From contig NZ_JAMBPV010000001.1 of the NCBI RefSeq assembly GCF_029531845.1, positions 124,001 through 188,000 of the forward strand: a DNA stretch of 64,000 nucleotides, written 5' to 3'. This DNA comes from Staphylococcus equorum (GTDB lineage: Bacteria; Bacillota; Bacilli; Staphylococcales; Staphylococcaceae). Below, piece by piece: positions 34,816 through 45,509 of the stretch. Position numbers and translations under genes: made by a program. The number at the start of each line of letters is the position of its first letter. Position 1 is the first letter of the stretch. The notes beneath the pieces were generated by a model. The model saw nothing but the letters and a program-made list of their open reading frames with translations, made no database searches and was not told the DNA's origin.

Positions 34816-36574
34816 GACGCATCATTGGGTTTGGTATCGTCCCAATACTGGATGGCATACTACCGCCACCTGATTCTTGTTGATGTAACAGGGGCAAGAG
34901 TACGCGTTTAAAAGGCCACGTTTGCTTCTCGAACAAAATATGTTGCACTTGTGCTTTATCCGCTTTCGAACAATCCATTTGATGCACATGTTTTGAAAGC
35001 GATGATTTAATTTTATTCATTAAAACGAGTTCATCCAATCCAAAAACGTGATGCAGCATATCTACAATCGCATACAAATTCACTGATACTGCTAATGTTT
35101 GAAAATACGTAAAGAACGTTTCTATATCTTCATTAATTAATGTATTTGGAGAATTTTTGCTTATCGCATATTGTGGAATATCAATGTTATTTTCATGCAT
35201 CCACCGTGGATAAATACGCACTGTATCATGATCTCTCAATATAAATTGATCCACATGTCCTTCTTTAAATAAAATTAAAATATTTTGTCCATGTACTTCT
35301 GGTAAGACACCATTTTTCATAAATTTAAGCATAATATGAAGAAATTGGTCTATCATCTCATCAAATAATGCTTCTAATTGCTGACTTTCCATTTGAGCTT
35401 GCTCTATGCCAAGAATATCTTCATATAATGTTGCATCATGTGCTGCTAATGCAGCCATCGATACCAGTTGTGACGATGGCTCTGCCACTTGCTTAGGATA
35501 ACTTCTAATCTGTGTTGTGAGGTGGCCTATTTGATCTTGGAATATATCTTTGTCTGCATTAATAAATGATAACCACTGCTTTTCATTACACAGCCCTACC
35601 TTCGTTTGTAAAGTGCTGTCTTGATGAATAATTTGGTTTAATAATTGCTCTGCCTTTTCACCATTTAATAAGTAACGTGTCGGCGTTAATCTCAATGCAC
35701 CTAACGACTGCATTGAAAACGGTACTTTAATATGTTGAAATGGGCGATGAATATCAATGAGCGAACGCATAGATGATGATGGCAGAAACGTGCCGAACTC
35801 ATAATCTAGTGGCACAATAATATGCGCTGCGATTTCTGCTTGAAACATTTCGGGAATCACATGTGTCATTTGCCAAGGATGGACAGGAAATACCATATAC
35901 TTTTCCAAAGATAAACCTGCTACCTCAAGGATGTGTGCTAATGTCTCCTCGTCTTCGATTGCCAATGCTTCATTGAGTAATCCTTCGTTTAAATACTCAC
36001 TCTTTAAAATGTAATCACGATGTATCGCAACCGTTTTTAAAGAAAAAGTTTTAAAATATTCGGGTTGGTATTGTAAATAATCTTCTTTACCTAAACCTCG
36101 TTTTTCTTTAGCTAAAGGATGAAATGGACGATCCTTTAAACTCGCAAACTGTTCTGATTTTATAAAAAGATGCTCTGATAATGTTAATTCTTCTAATTGT
36201 GTTGTTAGCTGGTTCATCGCAACTTCAAGACCTTCTCGAAAACGTGCTGTATTCAACTCACGGCTCGACGGTGCATTCATTTCAACTAATATATCCCATA
36301 ACGCTAAGGCATTGATCTCATGTTGTTGATCATTTTCTTTTACGAAGACAACCGTTCCTTTTAACCTATAGATATTTAAACCACTATGATAAACAGGTAT
36401 ATAGAGCGTCTTGTCTTCGTTGCCATATTTCAATGTTATATCTGAGGCATTTTGCAATGCTTCACTTTTTGTCAAAAGACCAAAGACATCTTCAAATAAT
36501 AGACCATCCACTAGATCTCTTAAAATAGTAGTGTGCGCATGATTTTGTTGATGATTCGCTGTGACTTCTATCAC
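34805..36574 (-). CDS. sbnC: SbnC, NIS siderophore synthetase
   Basis: This 589-residue IucA/IucC enzyme has DRPFHPLAKEKRGL, VHPWQMTHVI, EVHGQNILILF and LRDHDTVRIYP. In S. aureus SbnC performs the last condensation, adding alpha-ketoglutarate to the citryl-diaminoethane intermediate. GTG start with AAGGAG. It lies 13 bp after sbnB. Confidence 0.93.
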   Translation of the reverse strand: MIEVTANHQQNHAHTTILRDLVDGLLFEDVFGLLTKSEALQNASDITLKYGNEDKTLYIPVYHSGLNIYRLKGTVVFVKENDQQHEINALALWDILVEMNAPSSRELNTARFREGLEVAMNQLTTQLEELTLSEHLFIKSEQFASLKDRPFHPLAKEKRGLGKEDYLQYQPEYFKTFSLKTVAIHRDYILKSEYLNEGLLNEALAIEDEETLAHILEVAGLSLEKYMVFPVHPWQMTHVIPEMFQAEIAAHIIVPLDYEFGTFLPSSSMRSLIDIHRPFQHIKVPFSMQSLGALRLTPTRYLLNGEKAEQLLNQIIHQDSTLQTKVGLCNEKQWLSFINADKDIFQDQIGHLTTQIRSYPKQVAEPSSQLVSMAALAAHDATLYEDILGIEQAQMESQQLEALFDEMIDQFLHIMLKFMKNGVLPEVHGQNILILFKEGHVDQFILRDHDTVRIYPRWMHENNIDIPQYAISKNSPNTLINEDIETFFTYFQTLAVSVNLYAIVDMLHHVFGLDELVLMNKIKSSLSKHVHQMDCSKADKAQVQHILFEKQTWPFKRVLLPLLHQQESGGGSMPSSIGTIPNPMMRHEQ

Positions 36575-36587
36575 TGAACGACACTCC

Positions 36588-38575
<1,988 letters not shown>

Positions 38576-38619
38576 TTAAATTCCTCCTAAAAATATGGTT
38601 ATGGATAACACTACATCAC

Positions 38620-38640
38620 TGATAACGATTATCATTATCA
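38620..38640. promoter_or_regulatory. Fur box of the sbn promoter
   Basis: GATAACGATTATCATTATC (38621-38639) matches the 19-bp Fur consensus at 17 positions. It lies upstream of sbnA on the divergent intergenic region. Confidence 0.85.
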
Positions 38641-38715
38641 GTAAATTGTATTCTAGGTATCCTTTCCAAAAATGTCAAATCTTTATTTAATTTTTAAAAA
38701 AATTTAAAATTTTTG

Positions 38716-38768
38716 TTGACATATAGTTTGCTTTATAAGATATTAGAATTGATAATGATTATCAATTC
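38716..38768 (+). promoter_or_regulatory. sirA promoter with overlapping Fur box
   Basis: TTGACA (38716-38721) and a -10-like GATATT about 17 bp later (38739-38744) precede a palindrome at 38746-38768. The palindrome has perfect 11-nt arms (GAATTGATAAT / ATTATCAATTC) around one G. It matches a Fur box and overlaps the transcription start, 20 bp before sirA. Confidence 0.85.
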
Positions 38769-38788
38769 GAGTTGGAGGTTTTAGGGAA

Positions 38789-39781
38789 ATGAAACATTTA
38801 ACAAAAGTATTCATTACTGTTTTAGTAGCCGTTATGGTGTTAGCAGCTTGTGGAAATGGGGAGTCCGAAAAGTCATCGGAGTCAAAAGAAGATAGTAAAA
38901 CAACGAAGATTAAACATGCTATGGGGACCACTGAAATTAAAGGGAAACCAAAACGTGTCGTAACATTATATCAAGGCGCGACTGATGTATCTGTCGCACT
39001 AGGCGTCAAACCCGTCGGTGCCGTGGAATCTTGGACACAACAACCAAAGTATGATTACATAAAAGACGACCTAAAAGGTACAAAAATGGTAGGTCAAGAA
39101 CCTTCACCAAACTTAGAAGAAATCTCTAAATTAAAACCAGATTTAATCATCGGCTCTAAAGTTAGAAACGAAAAGCAGTATGAACAACTTTCTAAAATCG
39201 CACCAACGATTACGCACGATACCGTGTATAAATTTGAAGATACAACGAAAATGATGGGTAAAGCACTCGGTAAAGAGCAAAAAGCTGACGAGTTATTGAA
39301 GAATTATGACGATAAAGTTGCACAATTCAAAGAAGATGCGAAAGCTAAATTTGGAGATCAATGGCCATTATCAGCTTCGGTTATCAACTTCAGACCAGAT
39401 CATGCGCGTATTTATGCAAGTGGTTATGCTGGAGACATCCTACATGACTTAGGGTTCAAACGACCAGAAGCGCAACAAAAACAAGTTGATAAAGGTAAAG
39501 ACATCATTCAATTAACATCCAAAGAAAGCATTCCACTTATGGATGCTGATCATATATTTATGTTCAAGTCTGACACTACTGATAAAGACGCAGAGTTAAC
39601 TAAGAAAACAGAAGCAGATTGGACATCAAGTAATCAATGGAAAAACTTAAATGCAGTAAAAAATGATGAAGTATCAAAAAATGTAGATGAAATCACGTGG
39701 AACATGGCTGGTGGTTACACTTCATCACTTGAGCTCATTGATGATTTATACAAAAAATTAGATATTGAAAAACAATCTTAA
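38789..39781 (+). CDS. sirA: SirA, staphyloferrin B receptor lipoprotein
   Basis: This 330-residue class III siderophore-binding lipoprotein has its lipobox Cys in MVLAACGNG (about residue 21). Typical FhuD/FepB-fold blocks are KRVVTLYQGATDVSVALGVK, LEEISKLKPDLIIGSKV and LSKIAPTI. It captures ferric staphyloferrin B at the outer membrane face of the cell. It is the first gene of sirABC, with GGAGG-type RBS, and is divergent from sbnA. Confidence 0.93.
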   Translation: MKHLTKVFITVLVAVMVLAACGNGESEKSSESKEDSKTTKIKHAMGTTEIKGKPKRVVTLYQGATDVSVALGVKPVGAVESWTQQPKYDYIKDDLKGTKMVGQEPSPNLEEISKLKPDLIIGSKVRNEKQYEQLSKIAPTITHDTVYKFEDTTKMMGKALGKEQKADELLKNYDDKVAQFKEDAKAKFGDQWPLSASVINFRPDHARIYASGYAGDILHDLGFKRPEAQQKQVDKGKDIIQLTSKESIPLMDADHIFMFKSDTTDKDAELTKKTEADWTSSNQWKNLNAVKNDEVSKNVDEITWNMAGGYTSSLELIDDLYKKLDIEKQS

Positions 39782-39799
39782 TCAATAAGGAGTTAACTC

Positions 39800-40795
39800 A
39801 TGTTACTTAAACCGCGGTATAAATTAATGCTTTCTGGTTTATGCCTTATCGTTGTAACGATTTTAAGTTTAATAATTGGAAACACGCTTGTATCACTTTC
39901 ACAGTTGGTACAAGCGTTGTTCCACTTTAATAGCAATAACGATATACATATTCTACTTGCCGAATCACGCGCATCAAGAACAATCATTGCTCTACTTACC
40001 GGCGCGGCGTTCTCTGTATCTGGTCTGCTTATGCAAGTATTAACACGTAATCCAATCGCTTCGCCTGGCCTGTTCGGTGTTAATTCAGGTGCCGTGTTCT
40101 TTGTGATTTGTGGCTTAACATTTTTTAAAGTGCAATCATTTGAAGCGCTCATAGCTATTTCATTTATCGGGGCAATTATTGTAACTGTTCTTGTCATTAC
40201 ACTTGGCATGTTTAAACAAGCGCAATTTTCACCCAAACGTGTGATATTGGCTGGTGCAGCGATTTCAGCATTATTCGGAGCATTTACACAAGGCATTTTA
40301 ATTATGAACCAAAGCAATTTACAAAGTTTTCTCTTTTGGCTAAGTGGCTCTGTTGCTATGCGTAACGTGTGGGAAGTGCCTTGGGTTATTCCAATTATTA
40401 TCGTGTTTCTGCTCATTGCCTTTGCGATGTCGTCACATATCAACATCTTAATGACGAGTGATGAAATTGCTTCTTCTCTCGGTCAAAAAGTCAAATTAAC
40501 AAAAATGTTTATAGTATTAACTATTAGCGCACTTGCCGGTATTTCGGTCGCACTTGCAGGGTCTATTATGTTTATCGGCTTGATTGTACCGAATATTAGT
40601 AAAAAATTAATGCCAGCTAACTATAAATATTTGATACCATTCACTGCGGTTAGTGGCGCTATGTTAATGACGTTGTCCGATATTTTAGCTAGGACAATTA
40701 TTCAACCACTCGAGCTTCCTATAGGTGTTATCACAGCAATCATCGGTTCAATCACACTTATTTATATTATTAGGAAAGGAATCCAACGTATATGA
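39800..40795 (+). CDS. sirB: SirB, ferric siderophore ABC permease
   Basis: This 331-residue FecCD-family permease has about 9-10 membrane segments. Conserved blocks are ARSRTI-like ESRASRTIIALLTGAAFSVS, NPIASPGLFGVNSGA and SIMFIGLIVPNISKKL. RBS AAGGAG. It starts 19 bp after sirA and overlaps sirC by 4 bp. Confidence 0.93.
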   Translation: MLLKPRYKLMLSGLCLIVVTILSLIIGNTLVSLSQLVQALFHFNSNNDIHILLAESRASRTIIALLTGAAFSVSGLLMQVLTRNPIASPGLFGVNSGAVFFVICGLTFFKVQSFEALIAISFIGAIIVTVLVITLGMFKQAQFSPKRVILAGAAISALFGAFTQGILIMNQSNLQSFLFWLSGSVAMRNVWEVPWVIPIIIVFLLIAFAMSSHINILMTSDEIASSLGQKVKLTKMFIVLTISALAGISVALAGSIMFIGLIVPNISKKLMPANYKYLIPFTAVSGAMLMTLSDILARTIIQPLELPIGVITAIIGSITLIYIIRKGIQRI

Positions 40796-41790
40796 ATGAG
40801 ACAATCCATAAAAAAGATACCAAACGTCTAGTCATTGCTGTTCTCATATTGATTATTTTTTCAATACTGAGTTTAATGCTGGGGTCTACTTTTATATCGT
40901 TAAATAGTATCCTTTCTTATATTATTGATCCTATATCGAGCCCTGATCAATTCACTATCGAAGTGTTGCGATTGCCTAGAATTGTATTGGCGATTGTAGC
41001 TGGTGCAGCACTAGGCGTAAGTGGTTTGATTTTACAAAACGTACTTAAAAATCCTATCGCTTCTCCAGATATTATAGGTGTTACAGGAGGCGCAACATTT
41101 GGCGCAGTGGCATTTATTGCGTTTTTAGGTGATATCAGTGTCCATTGGTTACCGACGTTTTCGCTCACTGGTGCAGCCATTGTCATGATGATTCTTATTA
41201 GTTTTCAAAAAAAGGGTGATATCCAACCGACGACTTTAGTTATTATTGGTATCGCACTTCAGACATTGTTTATGGCACTTGTAAATGGCACGCTTGTACT
41301 TACAAAACAACTTGCTGCTTCTAAAGCTTATACTTGGCTTGTCGGTAGCTTATCTGGTGCTACATTTGAAAACAGTTTGATATTGGGATTATTTATACTA
41401 TGCACTTTGCCATTGTTGATTATTGTGCTTCCGAGAATGAAAGTATCCGTAATGCACGATAATGTGGCCACGGGTTTAGGCGTAAAGGTTAATCAAACGC
41501 GACTCATTCAAATGGTTATCACAACGATACTTGCTGGTGCAGCGATTAGTTTCGTGGGTAATATTGGCTTTGTTGGTTTAATATCACCGCATATTGCCAA
41601 AGCTTTGATTAAAGGGAATTATTTAAAGCGTTTATTGATGTCAGCCGTCTTTGGCGCACTTTCAATCGTCATTGCTGATCTTATAGGCAGAACAATATTT
41701 CTACCAAAAGAAGTACCAGCCGGTGTTTTCATTGCTGCATTCGGCGCCCCATTCTTTATCTATTTATTACTGACAGTTAAAAAATTATAG
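40792..41790 (+). CDS. sirC: SirC, ferric siderophore ABC permease
   Basis: This 332-residue FecCD-family permease, partner of SirB, has LRLPRIVLAIVAGAALGVSG, NPIASPDIIGVTGGA and VGFVGLISPHIAKAL. No ATPase gene follows. In S. aureus the shared ATPase FhuC energises SirBC, and the same is inferred here. Confidence 0.93.
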   Translation: MNETIHKKDTKRLVIAVLILIIFSILSLMLGSTFISLNSILSYIIDPISSPDQFTIEVLRLPRIVLAIVAGAALGVSGLILQNVLKNPIASPDIIGVTGGATFGAVAFIAFLGDISVHWLPTFSLTGAAIVMMILISFQKKGDIQPTTLVIIGIALQTLFMALVNGTLVLTKQLAASKAYTWLVGSLSGATFENSLILGLFILCTLPLLIIVLPRMKVSVMHDNVATGLGVKVNQTRLIQMVITTILAGAAISFVGNIGFVGLISPHIAKALIKGNYLKRLLMSAVFGALSIVIADLIGRTIFLPKEVPAGVFIAAFGAPFFIYLLLTVKKL

Positions 41791-41820
41791 TGTTATATTA
41801 AAGATAAAGTCTTCAACTTT

Positions 41821-41925
41821 GTTGGCAGCTTTTTGTACACGCTTTCCGAGGGCACAGCCTTAGCCTGTAGTCTTCGGCTGGTGCTTTATTAACTAGTCAG
41901 GAGCCGGCCCAAATCACTGCCATTT
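41821..41925. repeat. Dispersed intergenic repeat, copy B
   Basis: This copy contains AGCCTGTAGTCTTCGGCT and TTTTTGTACACGCTTTCC and aligns with 2281-2348 over its first 68 bases in the same orientation. It diverges after GTGCTTT. It lies 30 bp after sirC, in a gene-free stretch that also holds an IS remnant. Confidence 0.65.
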
Positions 41926-42012
41926 TCAAATAAAACAATCCAATTTATTTAATTTAAACAGTTCTGTAGTTTATAATATTAAATAAACCAATATATAAAA
42001 TAGATAGCATGT

Positions 42013-42159
42013 TTAGTTTGTGAACTTGTTGAAGACAAATATTGTCTAGATAACAGAAGATCATTAATAGACCCTGAAACTTTAATGAAATTATTACTTA
42101 TTCAAAGTCTATTTGTTACAAGACCAATGAATGAATATTCAAGGGGGTTTTTAAAATGA
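42013..42159 (+). pseudogene. IS1182-family transposase N-terminal remnant
   Basis: The frame reads ELVEDKYCLDNRRSLIDPET, then LMKLLLIQSLFVTRPMNE, and stops at 42157-42159. This matches the conserved N-terminal block of IS1182-type transposases, where a similar string ends in GRPSIDPV...KIVFIQYLFGIRSMR. A frameshift just upstream (IDSMFSL then TGA) and loss of the rest show it is a decayed fragment. No terminal inverted repeats are seen. Confidence 0.65.
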
Positions 42160-42284
42160 GAGAATTAGTAGGAAAATGTTCTGTCTGTCAAAAAGATATT
42201 TATTGTTTAAATGGTTTCTTGAATGGTGAATATAATGACAATCATTTGTATTGCTTTGCCTGTGCATCAAATGTTGAAAGATAA
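42156..42284 (+). CDS. 42-residue zinc-ribbon-like protein
   Basis: ATG 42156 follows AAGGGGG (42141-42147) with 8-bp spacing. The 42-residue product has two CxxC knuckles, CSVC at residues 8-11 and CFAC at 33-36, plus Cys17, spaced as a small zinc ribbon. No family is recognised. Its start overlaps the end of the transposase remnant frame, so the remnant supplies its upstream sequence. Confidence 0.6.
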   Translation: MRELVGKCSVCQKDIYCLNGFLNGEYNDNHLYCFACASNVER

Positions 42285-42362
42285 TAATTTTTTATATTAT
42301 AACAATTTAAATGGTACTAAGTTATAATTGTGTTATGTTCGTTAACACCAGGAGGTTAAATT

Positions 42363-42455
42363 ATGCCATTAGGCTCAGCCATAGCTCTACTTTGTGCATT
42401 TTTTGTTATTTTCTTTTTACCATATATGGAGAAGAAAGATAAAAAGAAAAAGTGA
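42363..42455 (+). CDS. 30-residue single-span membrane peptide
   Basis: ATG 42363 has an ideal AGGAGGT 6 bp upstream. It encodes one hydrophobic helix (SAIALLCAFFVIFFLPYM) and a lysine-rich tail (EKKDKKKK), ending 42455. The form resembles small membrane regulators or type I toxins, but no antisense RNA or family can be shown. A strong terminator follows at 42494. Confidence 0.6.
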   Translation: MPLGSAIALLCAFFVIFFLPYMEKKDKKKK

Positions 42456-42493
42456 AGTTCTGTTATAAAGATAAATTATGGAAATTCACTTAT

Positions 42494-42535
42494 AAAAAAG
42501 CAGTCACAAATTTAATGATTTGTGACTGCTTTTTG
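42494..42535 (+). terminator. Terminator after the small membrane peptide
   Basis: AAAAAAGCAGTCACAAA pairs with TTTGTGACTGCTTTTT, a long symmetric stem. Confidence 0.85.
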
Positions 42536-42661
42536 AATTCATCTATACTTGTCAGATTTTGAAAAGTGCTGACATCCAAGGAATAGTATGATTGAGGATG
42601 CACACTATAAAATAGGTGGTCAAACACGTTCAATATCATAATTCTAAAACGCTATATTGCA

Positions 42662-42850
42662 TTAGTGAGATAAACTTTTAACAAAGTTACTACTTTTGTA
42701 CGCTTCTGTTAAAAGTTGTCCGTCGTTTGATACATAAAAATATTTTTCATCAAGTGTAGACACCTCTGTCGGGAAAAGCCAATACAGCTTACCTTTTTCA
42801 AAGGATTTGTCTTGTTTGATACATAAATATCTACATTCTGATATGCTCAT
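42662..42850 (-). CDS. Hypothetical 62-residue protein
   Basis: The start chosen is ATG 42850, with GAGG 9 bp upstream; an in-frame ATG at 42865 has no clear SD. The product (MSISECRYLCIKQDKSFEKG...) has a YLCIK-KGKLYWL-YFYVSNDGQLL pattern of short beta strands. It recalls small SH3-like proteins common in phages and islands, though I cannot name a family. Confidence 0.5.
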   Translation of the reverse strand: MSISECRYLCIKQDKSFEKGKLYWLFPTEVSTLDEKYFYVSNDGQLLTEAYKSSNFVKSLSH

Positions 42851-42888
42851 ATATTGCTGCCTCATTTCAAGATAGAAGTAGCCCTGTA

Positions 42889-43263
42889 TTATTTAATAAT
42901 CGTATTATTAAATACAAAACTAGGTTCTGCACCTAAAACGATAAGGAATATTTGTGAGTAAGCTACAAATTGGAATTTTAATATCATTTCATTAACATAT
43001 TCGAATTCATTATTTTGTTTAACTTTTTCAACTTCTCGTTCATATAACTCCAAAACAGAGTCTCTAATTAAAATAGGTCTGTTATTTTGAATAATTTCAT
43101 TGTTATTTGAAAACATGAGTAGCCCTAAATATTTATAATGAATACTTAATTGTCTTGTTAAACTTGCTATATATTCTAATTGTTCATATAAGTGAGGAGA
43201 TTCTTCTCTCAAAGCTTTTAAATCTAATTTAAATTGTGTTAGTTCATCCATTTCATTAACCAT
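42889..43263 (-). CDS. Hypothetical helical protein, 124 residues
   Basis: ATG 43263 follows GGAGAAGTGATAAAA and lies just past the thioesterase stop at 43269. The protein is predicted all-helical (LTQFKLDLKALREESPHLYE, LYEREVEKVKQNNEFEYVNE) with a hydrophobic C-terminal part (FQFVAYSQIFLIVLGAEPSF). It is not recognised. It forms a two-gene unit with the thioesterase. Confidence 0.55.
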   Translation of the reverse strand: MVNEMDELTQFKLDLKALREESPHLYEQLEYIASLTRQLSIHYKYLGLLMFSNNNEIIQNNRPILIRDSVLELYEREVEKVKQNNEFEYVNEMILKFQFVAYSQIFLIVLGAEPSFVFNNTIIK

Positions 43264-43268
43264 TTTTA

Positions 43269-43796
43269 TCACTTCTCCAATTCCCATGGTTTACTTAAAT
43301 CAAGAGACTTAAGTAATGTTTTACTTTGTGCTCTTCTCGTTTTACGCACTTTTGCTCTTTCTTCACCATACATAAATAATGTTTTTTCATCTTTAGTCTG
43401 TGCTGTAATTTTAGGTACTTTAATTGATTTTTTGTTTTCATCTAAGGCTACAAAAGTAAGAAAAGCGATAGCAGCAATTTTTCTTTCTGCTGTAATCATA
43501 TCTTCCGAAATAACCTTACAAAATATCTCCATAGATTTTTCTCCTGTATAAACTACAGAAGATTCTATACAAACTGAATCAGACTGAGTAATAGGGTGTA
43601 AAAATTCTACGCTATCTGTAGATGCTGTAACACATTCTTTAACTCTTGCATGTCTTCTAGCGGACAATGTTGCATTATTATCAATTTTTTTCATCAACAC
43701 GCCACCAAATAACGTGTTGTAATTATTTAAATCATTAATTAAGACTTGATCGGTACTGACAATTTTACTATCGCTCGGATATTTATAATTTTCCAT
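43269..43796 (-). CDS. Acyl-CoA thioesterase, hotdog fold
   Basis: This 175-residue protein belongs to the YkhA/YciA-like group. Key strings are NTLFGGVLMKKIDNNATLSA (the catalytic helix region normally has NxxGxxxGGxLMxxxD) and DSVEFLHPITQSDSVCIES. It hydrolyses acyl-CoA thioesters in the cytoplasm. Its SD (GGGAG, 6 bp before ATG) lies in the 3' arm of the hairpin at 43803-43845. It is downstream of a LysR gene on the same strand. Confidence 0.85.
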   Translation of the reverse strand: MENYKYPSDSKIVSTDQVLINDLNNYNTLFGGVLMKKIDNNATLSARRHARVKECVTASTDSVEFLHPITQSDSVCIESSVVYTGEKSMEIFCKVISEDMITAERKIAAIAFLTFVALDENKKSIKVPKITAQTKDEKTLFMYGEERAKVRKTRRAQSKTLLKSLDLSKPWELEK

Positions 43797-43802
43797 GAAA
43801 AA

Positions 43803-43845
43803 CTCCCGTTCTATAATGTTTATGTCACAAATTATAGAACGGGAG
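43803..43845 (-). promoter_or_regulatory. Perfect 15-bp hairpin covering the thioesterase Shine-Dalgarno
   Basis: CTCCCGTTCTATAAT and ATTATAGAACGGGAG are perfect inverted arms around a 13-nt loop. The 3' arm contains the SD GGGAG and is followed by TTTTTC and the ATG. The shape is both an intrinsic terminator and an SD-sequestering hairpin. TATAAT also occurs in each arm, so an operator flanking a promoter is another reading. Confidence 0.7.
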
Positions 43846-43905
43846 CATATAAATAGAAAATATCCTTTTTTTATAAGGGCATAAATTCTGTGAATGGCCT
43901 TGTGT

Positions 43906-44793
43906 TTAATGATGTAATAAGTAATTTTCTTGTATGAATTTAATCCAATTTTTAGTTAATGAATCAACTATGATATCTTTTCTCCAAATAATGGCAAGCT
44001 CCCATTTCATTGAGGGTTCATTAATACTGATAGCTTTCAAATCTTCATCCAATAAATCAAGTATTCCTTCAGGTAGTATACAGATACCCATATTATTTAT
44101 TAACATTTCTTCTATAAAGCTCCACTGGGTCGTTTCAAAAATAATATCAGGGTTAAAACCATAGTTTCTGCATGTATTTTTAATTTTATCGTTTAAGTAA
44201 AAATCAGAATTAAATAAAATAAATTCTTGATGTTCTAAATCTTCAATATCAATCGTATTTTTATCAGATAATGGATGATTTTTATGAACTACGAGTTTTA
44301 ATTTTTCTTCTAAGAAAGTGAATGTACTGAAAATTTTATGATTCGTCGGTAAGACAGTAATACCCATATCCAAATCACCATAATATATATCATTTTCAAT
44401 TTTCTTACTTCCATTTTCAAAAAGTTGAAACGTTACATTAGGATAAGAATCATGGAACTGAGAAATGAGTTTTATTAATCTTCTAATATTAATAATTGTA
44501 GGAATTCCTATTTTTAAATGCCCACTTTTCAATTCTAGAAGATTACTTAATTCATTAGGGATATTCTCATACATTTTTAGCATTTCTTTACATTGAAAAA
44601 AGAATGCCTCCCCTGCATCAGTTAAGTATATTTGGTTTTTATATCTATTAAATAATGTTACTTCTAATTCTTTTTCTAGTAATCTAATCGTATTACTAAT
44701 TGTCGGCTGTGTAATGAAAAGTTTTGCTGCTGCTTTTGTCATACTTTTTTGGTTTACCACTTCAACAAAGTACTGCATATGTCTAAGTTCCAA
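43906..44793 (-). CDS. LysR-family transcriptional regulator
   Basis: TTG 44793 is the best start. AGAAGG lies 10 bp upstream, and the protein then begins MELRHMQYFVEVVNQKSMTK, the usual LysR opening. An in-frame GTG at 44802 is too close to the SD. The 295-residue protein has an HTH at about 17-36 (TKAAAKLFITQPTISNTIRL) and the effector domain GHLKIGIPTIINIRRLIKL. The CysL/CynR-like C-terminus gives no clear ligand. The thioesterase downstream, or an unlinked gene, is a possible target. Confidence 0.85.
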   Translation of the reverse strand: MELRHMQYFVEVVNQKSMTKAAAKLFITQPTISNTIRLLEKELEVTLFNRYKNQIYLTDAGEAFFFQCKEMLKMYENIPNELSNLLELKSGHLKIGIPTIINIRRLIKLISQFHDSYPNVTFQLFENGSKKIENDIYYGDLDMGITVLPTNHKIFSTFTFLEEKLKLVVHKNHPLSDKNTIDIEDLEHQEFILFNSDFYLNDKIKNTCRNYGFNPDIIFETTQWSFIEEMLINNMGICILPEGILDLLDEDLKAISINEPSMKWELAIIWRKDIIVDSLTKNWIKFIQENYLLHH

Positions 44794-44998
44794 TAAAATC
44801 ACACCTTCTTTTTATATTATGAGTGTAGTCTGCTATACTTCAATTATTTTTATATTTTATAAAGCTGAAACTTTTAGTGTTCTTGTTAATACTGATTTTA
44901 GCATGTATTGGAAATATAACACCAAGGTTTATTTTTATATCATGTTATTATTTCCGAGGAAATAGCTGAATCGCTATTTGTCATCATGATTTGATTAA

Positions 44999-45036
44999 AA
45001 AAAGACCGTTACCACATTTCGTGATAACGGTCTTTT
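44999..45036. terminator. Terminator at the end of the fuc operon (copy 1 of a 38-bp repeat)
   Basis: AAAGACCGTTA and TAACGGTCTTT form an 11-bp stem with extra AC/GT pairing, and T5 or A5 on either side. The 38 bases 44999-45036 are identical to 51765-51802. Confidence 0.85.
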
Positions 45037-45089
45037 TAAATATATAATAAATTCCAAGTTTTAATACTACGTTAAAAGTAAATATAAAA

Positions 45090-45500
45090 TTATTTCACGA
45101 CTCCTTTTGTAAGCATAATATTACCATATATAGCTGTTTCACCTGTTTGAATAATCGTATGACAGTTTTTAGATGTCTTATAAAAATCAAATCGCTCTAT
45201 ATAATTTATATCTTTTTCACTAATTAAGTTTTTATAATCTTTCCAAATATTTGGTTCTTGATCTTTTTCTACAGGAGACATTAATTGTACAGGGGTTTCT
45301 ATATAATCATCTATAGGCATAAGCTCCATTATTGCAACTAATAATTCAGTTATATTCAATCCATCTGCACGCACTACTCTTTTACCGAATGTTTGCGCAG
45401 GATAATTTGCATCTGCCAGCAGTAATGTATCACCATGACCCATTTCCATTAAACTTTTAACTATATCTGGTGATAATATCTTAGGAATACGATTTAACAT
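45090..45500 (-). CDS. fucU: L-fucose mutarotase
   Basis: This 136-residue RbsD/FucU-family protein has MGHGDTLLLADANYPA at about residues 19-34 (catalytic His in GHGD) and IQTGETAIYGNIMLTKGVV near the end. It interconverts the alpha and beta anomers of L-fucose so that the isomerase gets its substrate. It is the last gene of the operon, 9 bp after fucA. Confidence 0.9.
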   Translation of the reverse strand: MLNRIPKILSPDIVKSLMEMGHGDTLLLADANYPAQTFGKRVVRADGLNITELLVAIMELMPIDDYIETPVQLMSPVEKDQEPNIWKDYKNLISEKDINYIERFDFYKTSKNCHTIIQTGETAIYGNIMLTKGVVK

Positions 45501-45509
45501 ATACTAACC

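Noticed and set aside
39793..40446. 217-codon minus-strand frame opposite sirB
   Set aside because: sirB is unmistakable on the plus strand, and the opposite frame has an odd composition and no ribosome site.
42000..42160. An intact insertion sequence next to sirC
   Set aside because: Only an N-terminal transposase fragment is visible, frameshifted and without terminal inverted repeats, so it is listed as a remnant.
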